Assembly: GCA_963971535.1 (NCBI GenBank)
Contig: OZ020598.1
Span: forward strand, 86,944,185-87,008,184
Reading direction: 5' to 3'
From: Notolepis coatsorum
Taxonomy: Eukaryota; Chordata; Actinopteri; Aulopiformes; Paralepididae
Length of the DNA stretch: 64,000 nucleotides
The notes below the pieces were generated by a model. That model did not search any database, was not told where the DNA came from, and was given only the letters and a program-made list of their open reading frames with translations. Made by a program: the position numbers and the translations under genes. This document shows, piece by piece, positions 41,755-53,974 of this stretch; position 1 is the stretch's first letter, and each line of letters starts with the position of its first letter.

Positions 41755-44305
41755 AAAAAAACTAATTTCTGGGTAAAGAGGAACTTTAAAGATCGGGCTG
41801 AGTAGTATGTGCTGACTGAGCGAGTAGGGTATATCTGCAGAGCCGCAAGCCCAACGTCTGGGCGGGACTTCGGGGTTTGTACTCTGTGTGACTGTGCGTG
41901 GGCGGGGCGTCGGGGCTTGTACTCTGTGTTGTTTCCTGTAAAACCTGTATGTAGTCAGTTTGTGCTGTTTATTTTTAACCCTAACCATAACCCTAACCTT
42001 AACCCTAACCCGCAACACGGAACATCCGGTTATCCTATAACCATAGTTATATGAGTATAGCGAGCGCTCTGCACTCTAGTGAAACTATCCCTTTATCCAA
42101 TCTAGCACTGAATAATTTTTCTCCACATGTACACACCCATCCGCCTGGCCACACCCACATCCGCTCCTCTACATAAGCGGGGTCATGGCCACACTAACAG
42201 CTCCTTCCCAAGTCTTTCACCACCGAAGGCGAAGACCACGGGGTCCTCAGTGAGTCAGTGCAGAGCGCTCGCTATACTCATAGGATAACCGCATGTTATA
42301 TTATCGTATAGCTTACTAGCACTCTAGTGGAACACAGGAGCTCAGAAGAGCGGAAGCTCGACAAATGTACCCGCTGAGGCCCCCCACAACCATCAAAACC
42401 GGGGAGGACCAGAGCCCCCGGACCCCCCTAGAGGGGGACGGGAGGGAATCGGATCCGACTGTGCGAAGAGGGTTTAGCACCTCAACGCACAGGGTGAGCA
42501 GATCGTGGGACTTACCTTCACAGAAGGACCCGCGACCACTCAGGCGCGCATCCCACATGCCACTAAGGAACGAACGGGAAGGAAAAAAACCTGTTACAGC
42601 CCCCAACATCACAGGGGCAAAGGTCAAAAACCCAACCCCGTGGCAAGGCCGTAGCAGCGGAGAGCGGACCCAGCCCCAGGAACAGCCTGAGGGCCAGGAC
42701 CCCCCGAAAAACGGGGCCCGGTGAGGTCAACGATGCCGTAGCATCGGGACCCCACCAGACGGTCACTGATGACACCACCCCCGGCACACTCTCGGGCAGA
42801 GGGGGTCATGGCCGGCCTCAACCCGTCTGCTACCAACACACCGGAGAACCAACCACCTCCCTATGTTTAGTTTAACAGGAGGCGGTTGTTCCCTTAACCC
42901 ACCAAGAAAAAACCTAGAAACAAAGTGTTTCAGTTTCCAAAGGGTTAACCCAGGCCAACAGGTCGACGGGAACGAGTCCGGACCTGGGCCTGGCGGACCG
43001 AGACCTACACAGGGATGCCCAGAGGGGTTGACAGCAACCAGCTCGACAGCCCCCTCCCATCCCTGCCCAGCAGGGGGAGGGAGGAGTGAAACAATGGAGA
43101 AGGACCAGGCCCCCAACACAGCACAAGGTACAACACAGTATGGACCAAGCATGTCACTGTTATGGGCAAGCCGTAGTGGCATACACATGACACACACATC
43201 CACGACATCAATCCCCACGAAGCCCGGACCGACCCGGCATTTTCCCCCCGGAAAAGCACAAAGTCCTTTGGGGTACCAGAACAGCAGATCTGCGCCCCGG
43301 CGGACAACGGGTTAACTGACTTGGTCCGGCATGACCAGAACCAGTCCATAGTCACGCCGCCATCCCCAGTCCTAAGAGGGGGGTAGGTACGCGTGTCGAT
43401 CTAAAACATCACAGAGGGCACCACCAAGATGGACAGAACGTGAAATGCGCTGCTCCTGGCGGCCCACCTCATGGGCGTGAGACCCCTCCGCCAATGTAAT
43501 GATCTACTCCGTCATCTGCCCCCGGAGATGCACGTGAGTCATCGAGTCTTGCACTGGCGCTCGGTAGAGATAAAAAATCTCCTTCCTAGTCGCCAGCATA
43601 AAAAACACCGTTTCTATGAATTGGGCAACCAAGGCGCGCCGGCCTAAAACGTGGTTCCACATTGGAAGCACCCAGGACCAGCGCTATATGCACATCAACA
43701 ACCCGAAACACATCAATGGTGAATTCTAATAAGAAAACGACGACGTTCCCTCCATGCTGTCTGGGACGAGCAGCAGGAAGCCGGTCAATAAGACACAGAC
43801 ACAGGCCTTATATGACGCGACTGAGGGCAACCCCGTCAATTCTGCTCACATAAGAGGGGAAGACAGAAGTTCCCCCAGAGAGACCTCCACATGAGTACAA
43901 TTGAAAAAGATACATGCAATAATAATTGGGCCAAGTGACCAACGGCCCAATACACACTGTAATAGAGAGCAGAGCAGAAAACGAACAGTTTTCGAATGCA
44001 ACGCATCATCCAACTTTGACAAAGACAGCGGTCTGCAGCACAGAGCCTGTAACCTCACGGATGTCTCCTGGCCAATAGGAAACGCACCCAGTGACGTATC
44101 CCATGGCCGTGACTCACCCATCCTAACAGGGAATGGAACCAGGGAACCCCCTCCCCCTTCCTTCCCCCTCCCTGTGACGCGCTGCCCCTCAGCCGACAGG
44201 GAAACCTGACAGGCAGGAGGTCCCACCTCCTGGCCAATCAGTAAGGGGGGGGGGGGGGGGGGGGGGGGGGGGGATTTTATCAGCCCACCCCTCATGAGTC
44301 ATCAC

Positions 44306-45606
44306 TAGGGATGGGTACCTTTCACATTTGAACCGATACGGTACCGGTATCGGTACCTGTGAATCGATACCGGTACCCAACGGTACCTTTTTTCGGTACT
44401 TTAGGGTGCTTTCTCACTCACCATTCAGGTCCGTTCCGGTCCGTACCGTCCTCATTCCGGGTTGGGTGCGAACTTCACCCCTCCCTCTCCCCCCTCTAGT
44501 TTGTGTACACACTTCAGTCTTGGTTCTGTTTACGGTTTGCGTTTTGAGCGTGTACGCTTGCCGTAGGCGATGATGTCACGCTCGAAAATGTAAACAGGAA
44601 GAGTGTTAACACAGTATAGCCACTGTAGCACTTATTTTTCAGCAAAGAACGTGCAATAAACAAAACGGATACATTCACTGTGTGTTTTGCCTCTCATTTG
44701 TTGATGAAACAAAACTAACATCAACACAACTGAACACCAAAAGCGGAGTTTAGTCTCATCGGCGCCGATTTTGTTAGCTTACATGCTAACGTGAATGGAA
44801 TATGCCAGTATAACAGTATAGCATTGTGGCTAGCAGCTAACGTTAGCGCACGTTAGTTAGCCAGCCAGCACCAAACTGATGATATCGGGAGCTATCAGTA
44901 GCTAGATAACATTAGAGACACCACTGGTCTAATAGAAATAAATGCATTCGAACAAGAAACCAATGTATAGACATAGCAATGGCAAACAAAATTGCCAGGC
45001 CTAATGCGAGCCAGGGAAGTGCTGTGCATTGTAACGTGGCTTCATGTTTTCATCCACTGAGCTGTGAGGCTCCACATGCTTGTTGTTGAGGTCTGAACTC
45101 GCAAATTGCCCATAAATATCGTTTTTGTGGGTATTGTCCAGTTGTTGCTGTGTGGTTTTATCTGCCCAAAATTCAAGCAAGCATGAAAGCATTACAGTAA
45201 CGACGTTGTGTGTGTCACGCCCCCCCGCTCCCACTGGCCCACACCCGAGACCACCTATTTCATCGGTCCAGGTTCAGCGCCCCCGGGGACAAATCAGCGG
45301 GGGACGGGGACGGGGAGGGAGTGTTCTCACTCAGACGGACACACCCCTTTTGGGTGCGAAGCGGCGCTGATTCAACCCCGAATGGTGAGTGAGAAAGGGC
45401 CCTAAGTCCCAAAAAATTTATTTACCTACCTCAGTCGTAAAAAAAAAATCAAAACTTCAAATAACTACAATTTCGACCGTTTTCGGCTTGCCATTGCTCC
45501 GACTGCTTTGTTGTTGAATCAAGTCAAATCCTAGGTAAGCATATATTGTGCGTGTGAACGTTGACATGAAAAAAAAATAAAAGAAAAAATTCGGTACCCA
45601 TCCCTA
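44306..45606. mobile_element. non-autonomous hAT-type element, 1.30 kb
   Basis: Ends TAGGGATGGGTACCTTTCAC and, in complement, TAGGGATGGGTACCGAATTT. Flanking 8-bp GTCATCAC at 44298-44305 and 45607-45614 are perfect target duplications. No transposase frame. Confidence 0.9.
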
Positions 45607-46690
45607 GTCATCACCCCTCACCCCTGATACGATGCAACGACAAAGCAGAGCCATGACACCAGTCATAGCGTGCTACATGAAAACGCATTATACCTGTTAG
45701 GGTAACAGCTTCACATTCTGCACGCCAGCCCCACAGACGATAACCTCGTCTGTGCAAAAACTGGTTTTATACATGGTTTCAGGTTCATGTGCGAACTTGC
45801 CACCTGAATTTTTACACCTTTACCCTAAAATAAGAAAAACACAGACCAAGAGAGGGGCCAAGGGCCCTGGTACAAGAGCTACACATGTAACTTCTGTAGG
45901 CCAACACCTAACCCAGTTGTGGATTCAAAGCCACGTTTACCTAAACATGAATACGATACACACAACCCTCCATCACAATAAAAAAGGGCAAAAAGTTCAC
46001 TCTCGCTACTGTAAGAGGAACGCCGTCTTTTATGATGAGAGAAGACATAAGTCCTCGATTAAGTGCTGGTCACAGCAGGCCTTGCTAAGTCTACATGACA
46101 AAATCATATTTGAGGGGGGGGGGCAGGGGCAAACCGGGAAATAATTTCACCCACCCCTCACCACCTTACCCCTGATACGACGCCAAATGTGTAGAGTAAA
46201 AGCTTTACATCATGCACGCCAGAACAGCCGAAGACCTTGTTTGAACAGGTTTCCCACAGCTCTGCTTATGTGTGAAAAAAACTTGCCACTTGTTATCTTC
46301 ATCATTACCCTCAAGTAAAGAATAACATGCTAAGAGAGGGACTCAGCCCTTGATCATATGCCACTATGCACAGCATTGTAGGGTAACCCAGCCAGTTGTG
46401 GGCTCAGCCACGTTGTCTAAACGTTACATGAAGACACACAACTTCTCATCATACAACAAAAAAACCCAGTGCATTTTTACTCGCGTAAAAAAACAACGCT
46501 GTTCCTAGGTAGAGAGAAAGGCACAAGCCTTGGCCAACGCTAACCCAAGCTATACAAAGCGACCAAGACAATTCTCACACAGCACACGTCGTATCTCCAA
46601 ATGTAGTGAAGTAACATATGTTTTGTAGACAAAGACATCGTTATTAACAAAAACATTCAGGAGGGGAAGGAAGGAAGAGTGGGGTAATGT
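45607..46690 (+). repeat. diverged ~530-bp tandem duplication inside the composite
   Basis: CCCCTGATACGATGCAACG (about 45620) and CCCCTGATACGACGCCAAA (about 46160) start two diverged copies. Both continue with AAGCTTTACAT or AGCTTCACATT, GCACGCCAG, AAGAGAGGG and CCAGTTGTGG. Confidence 0.65.
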
Positions 46691-46815
46691 CCAATGGACA
46701 CCTTACCTGCACCAAGGAACGCAGGACGAAAGGCTGCAACACAGGTTGGTCCACCACTTCGACGAAGGCCTCTCGCTGGCTAGGCCAGAAGAAGCAATGG
46801 CCGGACTCCGGCCAG

Positions 46816-48217
46816 CGATCGGTATCGGCCGATATTCAGTATAAATATGAGATCGGTGAATTCCGATAATGCTTTATTTTCACCGATCGTGAAAACCGAT
46901 CGAAAAACATGATCCAATTCTTAGCGGAGATCTCACTCGCTGAGTTCTGTCTCAGACACACAGAGCTGCAAACTGCCGCTCCTCCTCCTCCTCCTGCCCC
47001 TCCCTTACCCGTGTAAACACAGAGGAGGCTCTGCTCTAGTCTAGTGCATGAGACCGTGAGCTAACGTTAGCTACCGAGCTATCGTTACTGTTTAAACAAA
47101 ATTACCCAGTCAACTATTCACTTTTAGTTTAATACATGAGGCATTGTCTAACGGTATCTAGCCGTCTAGCTACTGATAGCTCCTGATATCAACAAATGCT
47201 CCAGCAATAGTCTAGTAGTGCATGATAGCTCACGTTAGCTCATGTTAGCTCACTGTTCAAAACGAAATGTCCCATTAAACTAAATAGTTCACTGAGGCGT
47301 TGTCTTAACGTTATCTAGCCGGCTAGCAGTAGCTACAGATAGCTCCTGATATCAATGTCTTATAACATTGATTCGATGCGTATTCAAGCCCTGGCTTGCA
47401 TCGCAGTCACAAACGGGGCTAGCTGAGGGAGTAGGGTATATCTGCAGAGCCACAGCCGCAGATACCCTGCTGAGGGCATGCTGAATGTGATTTGACCATA
47501 GTATACACTAGGGCTGTCCCCGACTAAGGATTTGGATGGTCAACTAGGATTGGCCAAAATTTGCCATTAGTCGACTATTGGTCGACTTAAAAAAAAATTA
47601 ATAAAAAAAAGGATAATATTTAATTTTTTTCTTTTCTTTTCTTTTATCATTCCATTTGGGCTGTGGGGGTGCTTAATGTCTGAAGGAGTCGACTGAAGGC
47701 TTCTTGTTCTCTGCAAAAGCATGCAATTGGTCCACTGATGGATACATCTTGATATTTGTCTAGTCTAGTGTGTTCATTAGATGGGTGAAATCCTCTTTCA
47801 GTGCCTCTGTGCCTGTTTTCATAGGTAGTTAGCCTCTGGTATGCGTGCCATTAGCGTTAGCCATGCTTCTAGGCCTATTTTCTTTTGGAAAGAATGATAA
47901 AAATTATTATTATATTCGACTAAGAGGTTGGCCAGTCGACTACGGCTCCTTTCGACCGATCGATTAATAGGGGTCAGCCCTAGTATACACACAGACAGTG
48001 GAGATAGCGAGCATTTTGACTTGTTGCGTGGTGGCGATGTCTCGCAGATAATACAACGACAAGTATAATTATATAATATATATATTTTATTAAAAAAAAT
48101 TAAAAAAGTATATATATTTTTTTTTTATAAAACCAAAAATGATCGGTATCGGCCGATATGGCTCAAGACGATCGGTGATCGGTATCGGTGGCAAAAAACG
48201 TGATCGGGGCATCCCTA
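46816..48217. mobile_element. hAT-type element with GATCGGTATCGGCCGAT ends, left end incomplete
   Basis: GATCGGTATCGGCCGATATT at 46816 and, near the right end, GATCGGTATCGGCCGATATG plus terminal GATCGGGGCATCCCTAG. The terminal CTAGGGATGCCCC is missing at the left. It contains another hAT-type element. Confidence 0.7.
47509..47982. mobile_element. hAT-type MITE, 474 bp, nested
   Basis: Ends TAGGGCTGTCCCCGACTAAG and, in complement, TAGGGCTGACCCCTATTAAT. Flanking 8-bp GTATACAC at 47501-47508 and 47983-47990 are perfect. The GTCGACT motif recurs at both ends. Confidence 0.92.
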
Positions 48218-49559
48218 GCATCAAGCTAACGTTCCCAGCCGAGCGCAGCCGGCAGCTAACGACGTAGCTAAACAGCTAACTGGCTAACATTTAGCTCATA
48301 CCGGCTATCGCTAGCCACTAGCTACTGTAAAACTGTACAACGTGAGAAAAGCAATACAGGCCAACACTTCAGACAGCCGCTGTCTTTTCCTCTTCTTATC
48401 CGAAGAAAAAAGGGAAAAAGGCAACACACGTCCCTCTTCAGAACGGTGTTTACCAGACACAGCGGTGTCGGCACCAAGCCCCTCGTTGAACGCGGGCTAT
48501 AGCCGACCTGAGCATGGAGATATTCTCATAACGAACACCAAGCTCACCTCCCTCGCACCGGGTGTTTTTCATCTTGAAAAGCGGGGCCAGCACGGCGACA
48601 GTGGGTATCCGTTTGTCCAGAGACCCAGGGAATTGAACCGCAGATTCGGAATCACGGTCCCAGGAAAACAAAGCTACGACTTCACTTGAGGAGGAGCTAA
48701 TGTTATCGTGGGGCATCAAACTAGAACCCCCTCCACGCCGCTAAGGGGCACCGAAAAGGATCCTAGCCTGGAGCCGACCTTCGTAAGCTGTGTAGTTGTT
48801 CCCCCCCACAACTGACACACCTGGCGCCCGCGTCGCAAAAAAACATCACCCGCCCAGAGAGGCCGTCAGCCCTCACACGGCCGATCGCCTCCCAAGCAAA
48901 GTGTCCAGCTGCAGAGCCGGAGGCAATGCCGGCGGGGATTGCTCAGCGACGCGAGCCCCTACTGCGAAGCGCTCATGGAGGTCAGAATGATCATCATCTT
49001 CTAGACACTCCGGTGGCAAAGACATTATCGCTGTATTTCCTCGAAAAATAGTGAGAGAGAAAACAAAGATATAATGTCAACGCAGCTCCTTTTCTCCAAA
49101 CGTAACTCCTTTCCAATAACTATTTCGGCACTAAACTAAAGTGGTGTATACAGTCACTTTTCGGTGGTGAAAATAGGGAAGGAGTTGTTAGTGTGGCCAC
49201 GACCCCGCTTATGTAGAGGAGCGGATGTGGGTGTGGCCAGGCGGATGGGTGTGTACATGTGGAGAAAAATTATTCAGTGCTAGATTGGATAAAGGGATAG
49301 TTTCACTAGAGTGCAGAGCGGAAGCTATATATAACACAGAAATGCAAATGCTGTCGAGTCCTCACTGCTTGTAAAAATAAACAGCACAAACTGACTACTT
49401 CCGGGTTTTACAGGAAACAACACAGAGTACAAGCCCCGACGCCCCTCCCACGCACAGTCACACAGAGTACAAGCCCCGAAGCCCAGCCTCACACAGAGTA
49501 CAAGTCCCGAAGCCCCGCCCAGATGTTGGGCTTGCGGCTCTGCAGATATACCCTATTGG

Positions 49560-50815
49560 ACCGAGCAGCTCAGGAGGACGTGACGTGACACACAGGGGCG
49601 TCGTTTTGGTATGGCACGGTATTGTCATTTGTGACGCGCGTTGCCGCATTATAGTTGAACGCCAGACAGAGGTGGCTGCTCTTTGTCTCAGAATAAACAA
49701 CCAAGCTGCCAAGTACCCACCTGGCTACCTGTCTTTGCATAACAATAGCTCAGGCCAATGGATCAAGCTAATAAATTTGGCCTATCTGGTCAGGGTCTTC
49801 AAATATGATGTCTGGGGGCGCATACAGACAGAGACAGTGAAATGAGGGTGGACTGGCCATGCCTGCTTTGTAGATAATAAATCTCTCTCTCTCTCACACA
49901 CACACAACGCAGTATGCACGTTCCGAGACTCGCACGGCGTTGTCATAAGTGAATTGTATAGAAACAACTCACCAAAATGTACTATTGCACAACTGATTTA
50001 AAAAGAAAATCTACGAAGCTCCCCCCACCCCCCGCAAGCTTCCAACTATACGTAGCACCGGCCGCAACAGCCACCCTCCCTCCTTGCCATACCTTGGCTT
50101 TTACTGAAACGACGCCACTGGTGACACATGGTCACCCTGCAGCAGATAACCGTCTACTGTGACCAGAGGTTAAAGACTCAATCTCTTCCTGAGGTCGTCA
50201 TGTCAACAGGTATGAGACAATAGAGGACTTCACTGCAGGAAGACTCAATAAGCTAAGGAATGTGACAAGGCAGCGACTAATCTAGATCAGATGGTTATTT
50301 CAGTAAGGAATGCTGCAGGTTGGGTATAAAACAGGCTTATTCATTATAGTGAATCATCAGATATGATAATAGGATGATGATGAATGGATGGATGACACTT
50401 TTGTATGTTCGAAAACAGGGTGGAAAGGAACCCAACCTGAGCGTGACATGATAAGAGCACTCTGTGTGAATATGGTCAATAACATTTCTTTAACTTAGTC
50501 GGGGCCCAAAATTGGAAACACCTTTTTTTTGTTTTGTTCCCCACACAAGGTAATATAAAAGTCTGTCTCTGGTATTAATCCTAGTATGTTTTAAGGTCCC
50601 AAGGTGAGACTAACTGTACACTATATGGGTCCAACACCAAAAGCCCTTGCAATAGAATAGACATTTAAAAACATTGACATTTAAAATATCTTCTAGTGGC
50701 TAGTGCATTATTGCTATTGTAGGAAATGAATTACACATACATTTTCTCACTTGACCATAAGATTCACCCTATGACCATAATGACCATCCTATCCTTCTCC
50801 TCAACCTCTTCATTC
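49560..50815. other. intergenic sequence without recognised features
   Basis: Only short CT and CA repeats at about 49884-49910 were noted. Confidence 0.5.
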
Positions 50816-50836
50816 ATAAGTCTTATCCATGAGCTT

Positions 50837-51715
50837 AACCATCATCCTCGACCCCACCCTCTCATTTGACCCCCATGTCTGCTCCATTGTAAAAATATCA
50901 TATTTTCACCTCCGCAACATTGCCAAAATCCAAAGTCACTGCCTCTCCCCCCCTGCTGCTGAATCCCTCATACACGCCTTCATCTCCTCCCACCTGGACT
51001 ACTGTAACTCCCTCCTCACTGGCATCACCTCCCCCTCCCTCCATAAACTGCAGATGGTCCAGAACTCAGCCACCCCCCTCCTCACTAACACCCGGTCCCG
51101 TGAACACATCACTCCTGTCCTCCACTGGCTCCAGATCAAGGAACGCATCAACTTCAAAACACTACTCCTCACCTTCAAAGCCCTCCATAGCCTGGCCCCC
51201 CCTACCTGACTGACCTGCTTCTCCCCTACCGCCCCACCCGTTCCCTCCGGTCCTCTTCCACTCTTTCCCTCACCGGAAATGACCGGGCATTTTCACGAGC
51301 TGCACCCAGACTCTGGAACACCCTCCCTCGGACGATCAGAGACTCTCCCTCACTCTCCACCTTCAAATCCAGACTCAAAACCTAACCTGTTCTCCCAAGC
51401 ATTCAACCTTCCCTACGCATAACCACCCTCCTCCAACCTACCACCCCCTTTTCCCCTGCCCTACGTTCTCTCCTCTCCTGCCCCCCCCCCCCCCCCCCCC
51501 CACCCCCCTCGGTTTCCCTTACTCACTTCCCGACTGTCTCCCCTACTGACTCCTGTATTTGTTATCCGTTACTCGTGGTTTTATGTTCTTGTGTATTCAT
51601 ATTGTTCTCCGTTTCCCTGTGGTTCTATGTTTCTTTGTTTTTTTGCCTATTGTCAGCGACTTTGGGTCATTGAAAAGCGCTATACAAAATAAATGAATTA
51701 TTATTATCATCATCC
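50837..51715 (+). mobile_element. 5'-truncated L2/CR1-group LINE
   Basis: It reads IILDPTLSFDPHVCSIVKIS, then SHLDYCNSLLTGITSPSLHK and ITPVLHWLQIKERINFKTLL, which is the C-terminal domain of L2-type polymerases. After a frame change comes FSRAAPRLWNTLP, then a 21-C run (51481-51501) and a 3' UTR ending GAAAAGCGCTATACAAAATA. Imperfect flanks ATAAGTCTTATCCATGAGCTT and ATAGTCTTATCCATATGAGCTT suggest a target duplication. Confidence 0.8.
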
Positions 51716-52292
51716 ATAATAGTCTTATCCATATGAGCTTCATCATCATCATCATCATCATCCAATAGTCTTACCCATATGAGCTAAGCGTCTCCATTCA
51801 GGGCAGCAGGTGCAGCAGTGGGAGGACGGGGCAATCGGGGCATGGTCGGACGGACCAGCTTCCTAATCACTGGAGGACAGAAGACAGAAGACCAAACATC
51901 ATTTTTACATCATCAAAATCAAGTGTTTGTTTCTGTCTGTTTTTCTTCTTCGTCAGTCAGCCTGTCTCTGTCCTGTCCACTACGGGCAGCACTGCTGATT
52001 GATTTGTTGATCTCTGTCACAAAGTTGGTCGGTCAAACTTCCAGTCTTTCTGATCATTCAGCTGCACGCATTTTACTGTACGTTAGGAGGAATAATGACC
52101 ATGGCTTTCCTCAATCATTAATGACCCTTTCATCAGTCATGTGTGTCCTCGGTTACACCGCGTTACACAACAGTGATCTACGGAAATTAATCTATATTTT
52201 ATGGACCTTGTCAACAACAACTAGTAACAAGCTACAATCAGAGATATCCCCGCGCATCTTTGTATTTTCAAATGTCGGCACTGTCTGCGCTC

Positions 52293-52293
<1 letters not shown>

Positions 52294-52386
<93 letters not shown>
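52294..52386 (+). repeat. (TAA)n microsatellite
   Basis: About 93 bp of ATA trinucleotides. Confidence 0.97.
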
Positions 52387-52387
<1 letters not shown>

Positions 52388-52723
52388 TCAAAAGGTAGAA
52401 GCGATCCCCCACTTCCAAAAGCCACAACACTACAATAGAAAACAGCGTCCCTACTCCCTAGGTTTCAGTTTAGCGCCGCTTTTTACCAAAAGCGACGTTA
52501 TCTGCCTAGTAACTAAACCTATTTACAGCTCAATAGGTACGATAAATTATGCTAACGTCAAAAATGTTGTACCGTCCTTACATTGACCAACGACCATTCA
52601 CCGATCTCCAACAGGTGGTTTATTGTCTCCGTATTATTCCCTTGTCGCAGTTTATGCTGATGGATGTTGACAGTGGACTCGTTCACCTGTTGTCTCTCCG
52701 GCATGCTGCCTCCCTCCTGGTGA

Positions 52724-53030
52724 CGTGTATATTTTACCTAACAGAGTTGCACTTCCGCGTTTGGTTTGCGCGATATGATTGGCCAGTGACGTTTTTTCAG
52801 CGCCAATCGCGTTACTCCTAACAATCGCGCCAGCAGGCTGTTACCCTAACCCTAACCCTAACCTTAACCCTAACCTTAACCAACTTCGAAGGAGAGTGAC
52901 TTCGAAAGAGTCGCCAAGCTTAACCCGCTTGTTAGGAGTAACGTGATTGGCGCTGAAAAAAACGTCAGTGGCCAATCAGATCGCGCAAACAGAACGCGGA
53001 AGTGAAACTCCGTTGGGGAAAATATACACG
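52724..53030. mobile_element. foldback MITE with telomere-like core, 307 bp
   Basis: Arms CGTGTATATTTTAC... (52724-52826) and the complement of 52925-53030 are about 100 bp and roughly 85-90% alike by eye. They share CACTTCCGCGTT, GATTGGCCA, CAGCGCCAATC and GTTACTCCTAAC. The centre holds TACCCTAACCCTAACCCTAA and CCTTAACC variants. Confidence 0.8.
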
Positions 53031-53085
53031 CTGCCCTGCCTCCTTGGCTCACGTGACGTCACATGTTTATTCCGCATATTAAATG

Positions 53086-53230
53086 ATCATTGATTGATTG
53101 AAATTTGTATTAACAGATTGCAGAATGGGTACAATACAGTACGGCTCAATACACACAATTGTTAAGGGGATGCAGACCAGAGAAAGACGTTTGTCTTGGT
53201 TTACATCAGGGTCCCCCATTTTCAATTCAT
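53086..53230 (-). mobile_element. short LINE 3' end with (TTGA)n tail
   Basis: Same sequence as 22518-22665 (AACAGATTGCAGAATGGGTA; GGGTCCCCCATTTTCAATTC). Confidence 0.65.
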
Positions 53231-53691
53231 CATAATAATGACATGTGCTGTAGGCCTACAAATGTACATCCTATCAGTAGGCTACATATTTATACAAAAT
53301 AAAAATAAATGTCTAGGCTATAGTATAATAAACTTCTGTTTGGGATATTTTGTTAAAAGTAAATAATATACCAGGCGGCTTTGCTCAAATGTGCCTATAT
53401 TCTATTCTATTCTTTGGTATTCTATTCTATTCTATAAAAACTAGGCTATTAATACACTAAGAATGCAGACACAACTATTTTATCATATTTGCTCAGTGAA
53501 TTTGTAGTTGGCGCCGGTAATGCTGAGCACATCTGTGTCCTTTGTCATCGTTCATGTGCTTCAGCGACATCTAGTGGTCGCGGCTCCTTTCTTCCATGCA
53601 GTACTATAGCAACTGAACTGAGGCACATCTAATCATTTCCAACTACTACCCCAAATCCGTTCGAAAATGACAGTAAAGTGCTTCTAAAGAT

Positions 53692-53693
<2 letters not shown>

Positions 53694-53775
<82 letters not shown>
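53694..53775 (+). repeat. (GA)n microsatellite
   Basis: About 80 bp of GA. Confidence 0.97.
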
Positions 53776-53777
<2 letters not shown>

Positions 53778-53818
53778 GGTCTCCATTTCTAAAAGGTCTG
53801 AACCGAGGACTCAAGTGA

Positions 53819-53973
<155 letters not shown>

Positions 53974-53974
53974 A

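Larger units (their letters stand above)
41825..49556. mobile_element. 7.7-kb composite element bounded by ~400-bp inverted arms (class uncertain)
   Basis: The left arm (41825-42236) and right arm (49160-49556) are inverted copies. Both start TAGGGTATATCTGCAGAGCC, carry GGGGCTTGTACTCTGTGT units, then CTGCACTCTAGTGAAACTAT and CCACACCCACATCCGCTCCT. A telomere-like CCCTAA stretch is present only in the left arm. No long convincing frame remains inside, so it is a decayed fossil. Two hAT-type elements lie inside. Long inverted ends fit a DIRS-like or foldback/DNA element; I cannot decide. Confidence 0.6.

Noticed and set aside
42316-43355. Overlapping Pro/Gly-rich frames on both strands
   Set aside because: GC-rich composition explains them; no recognisable domain, and they lie inside the decayed composite.
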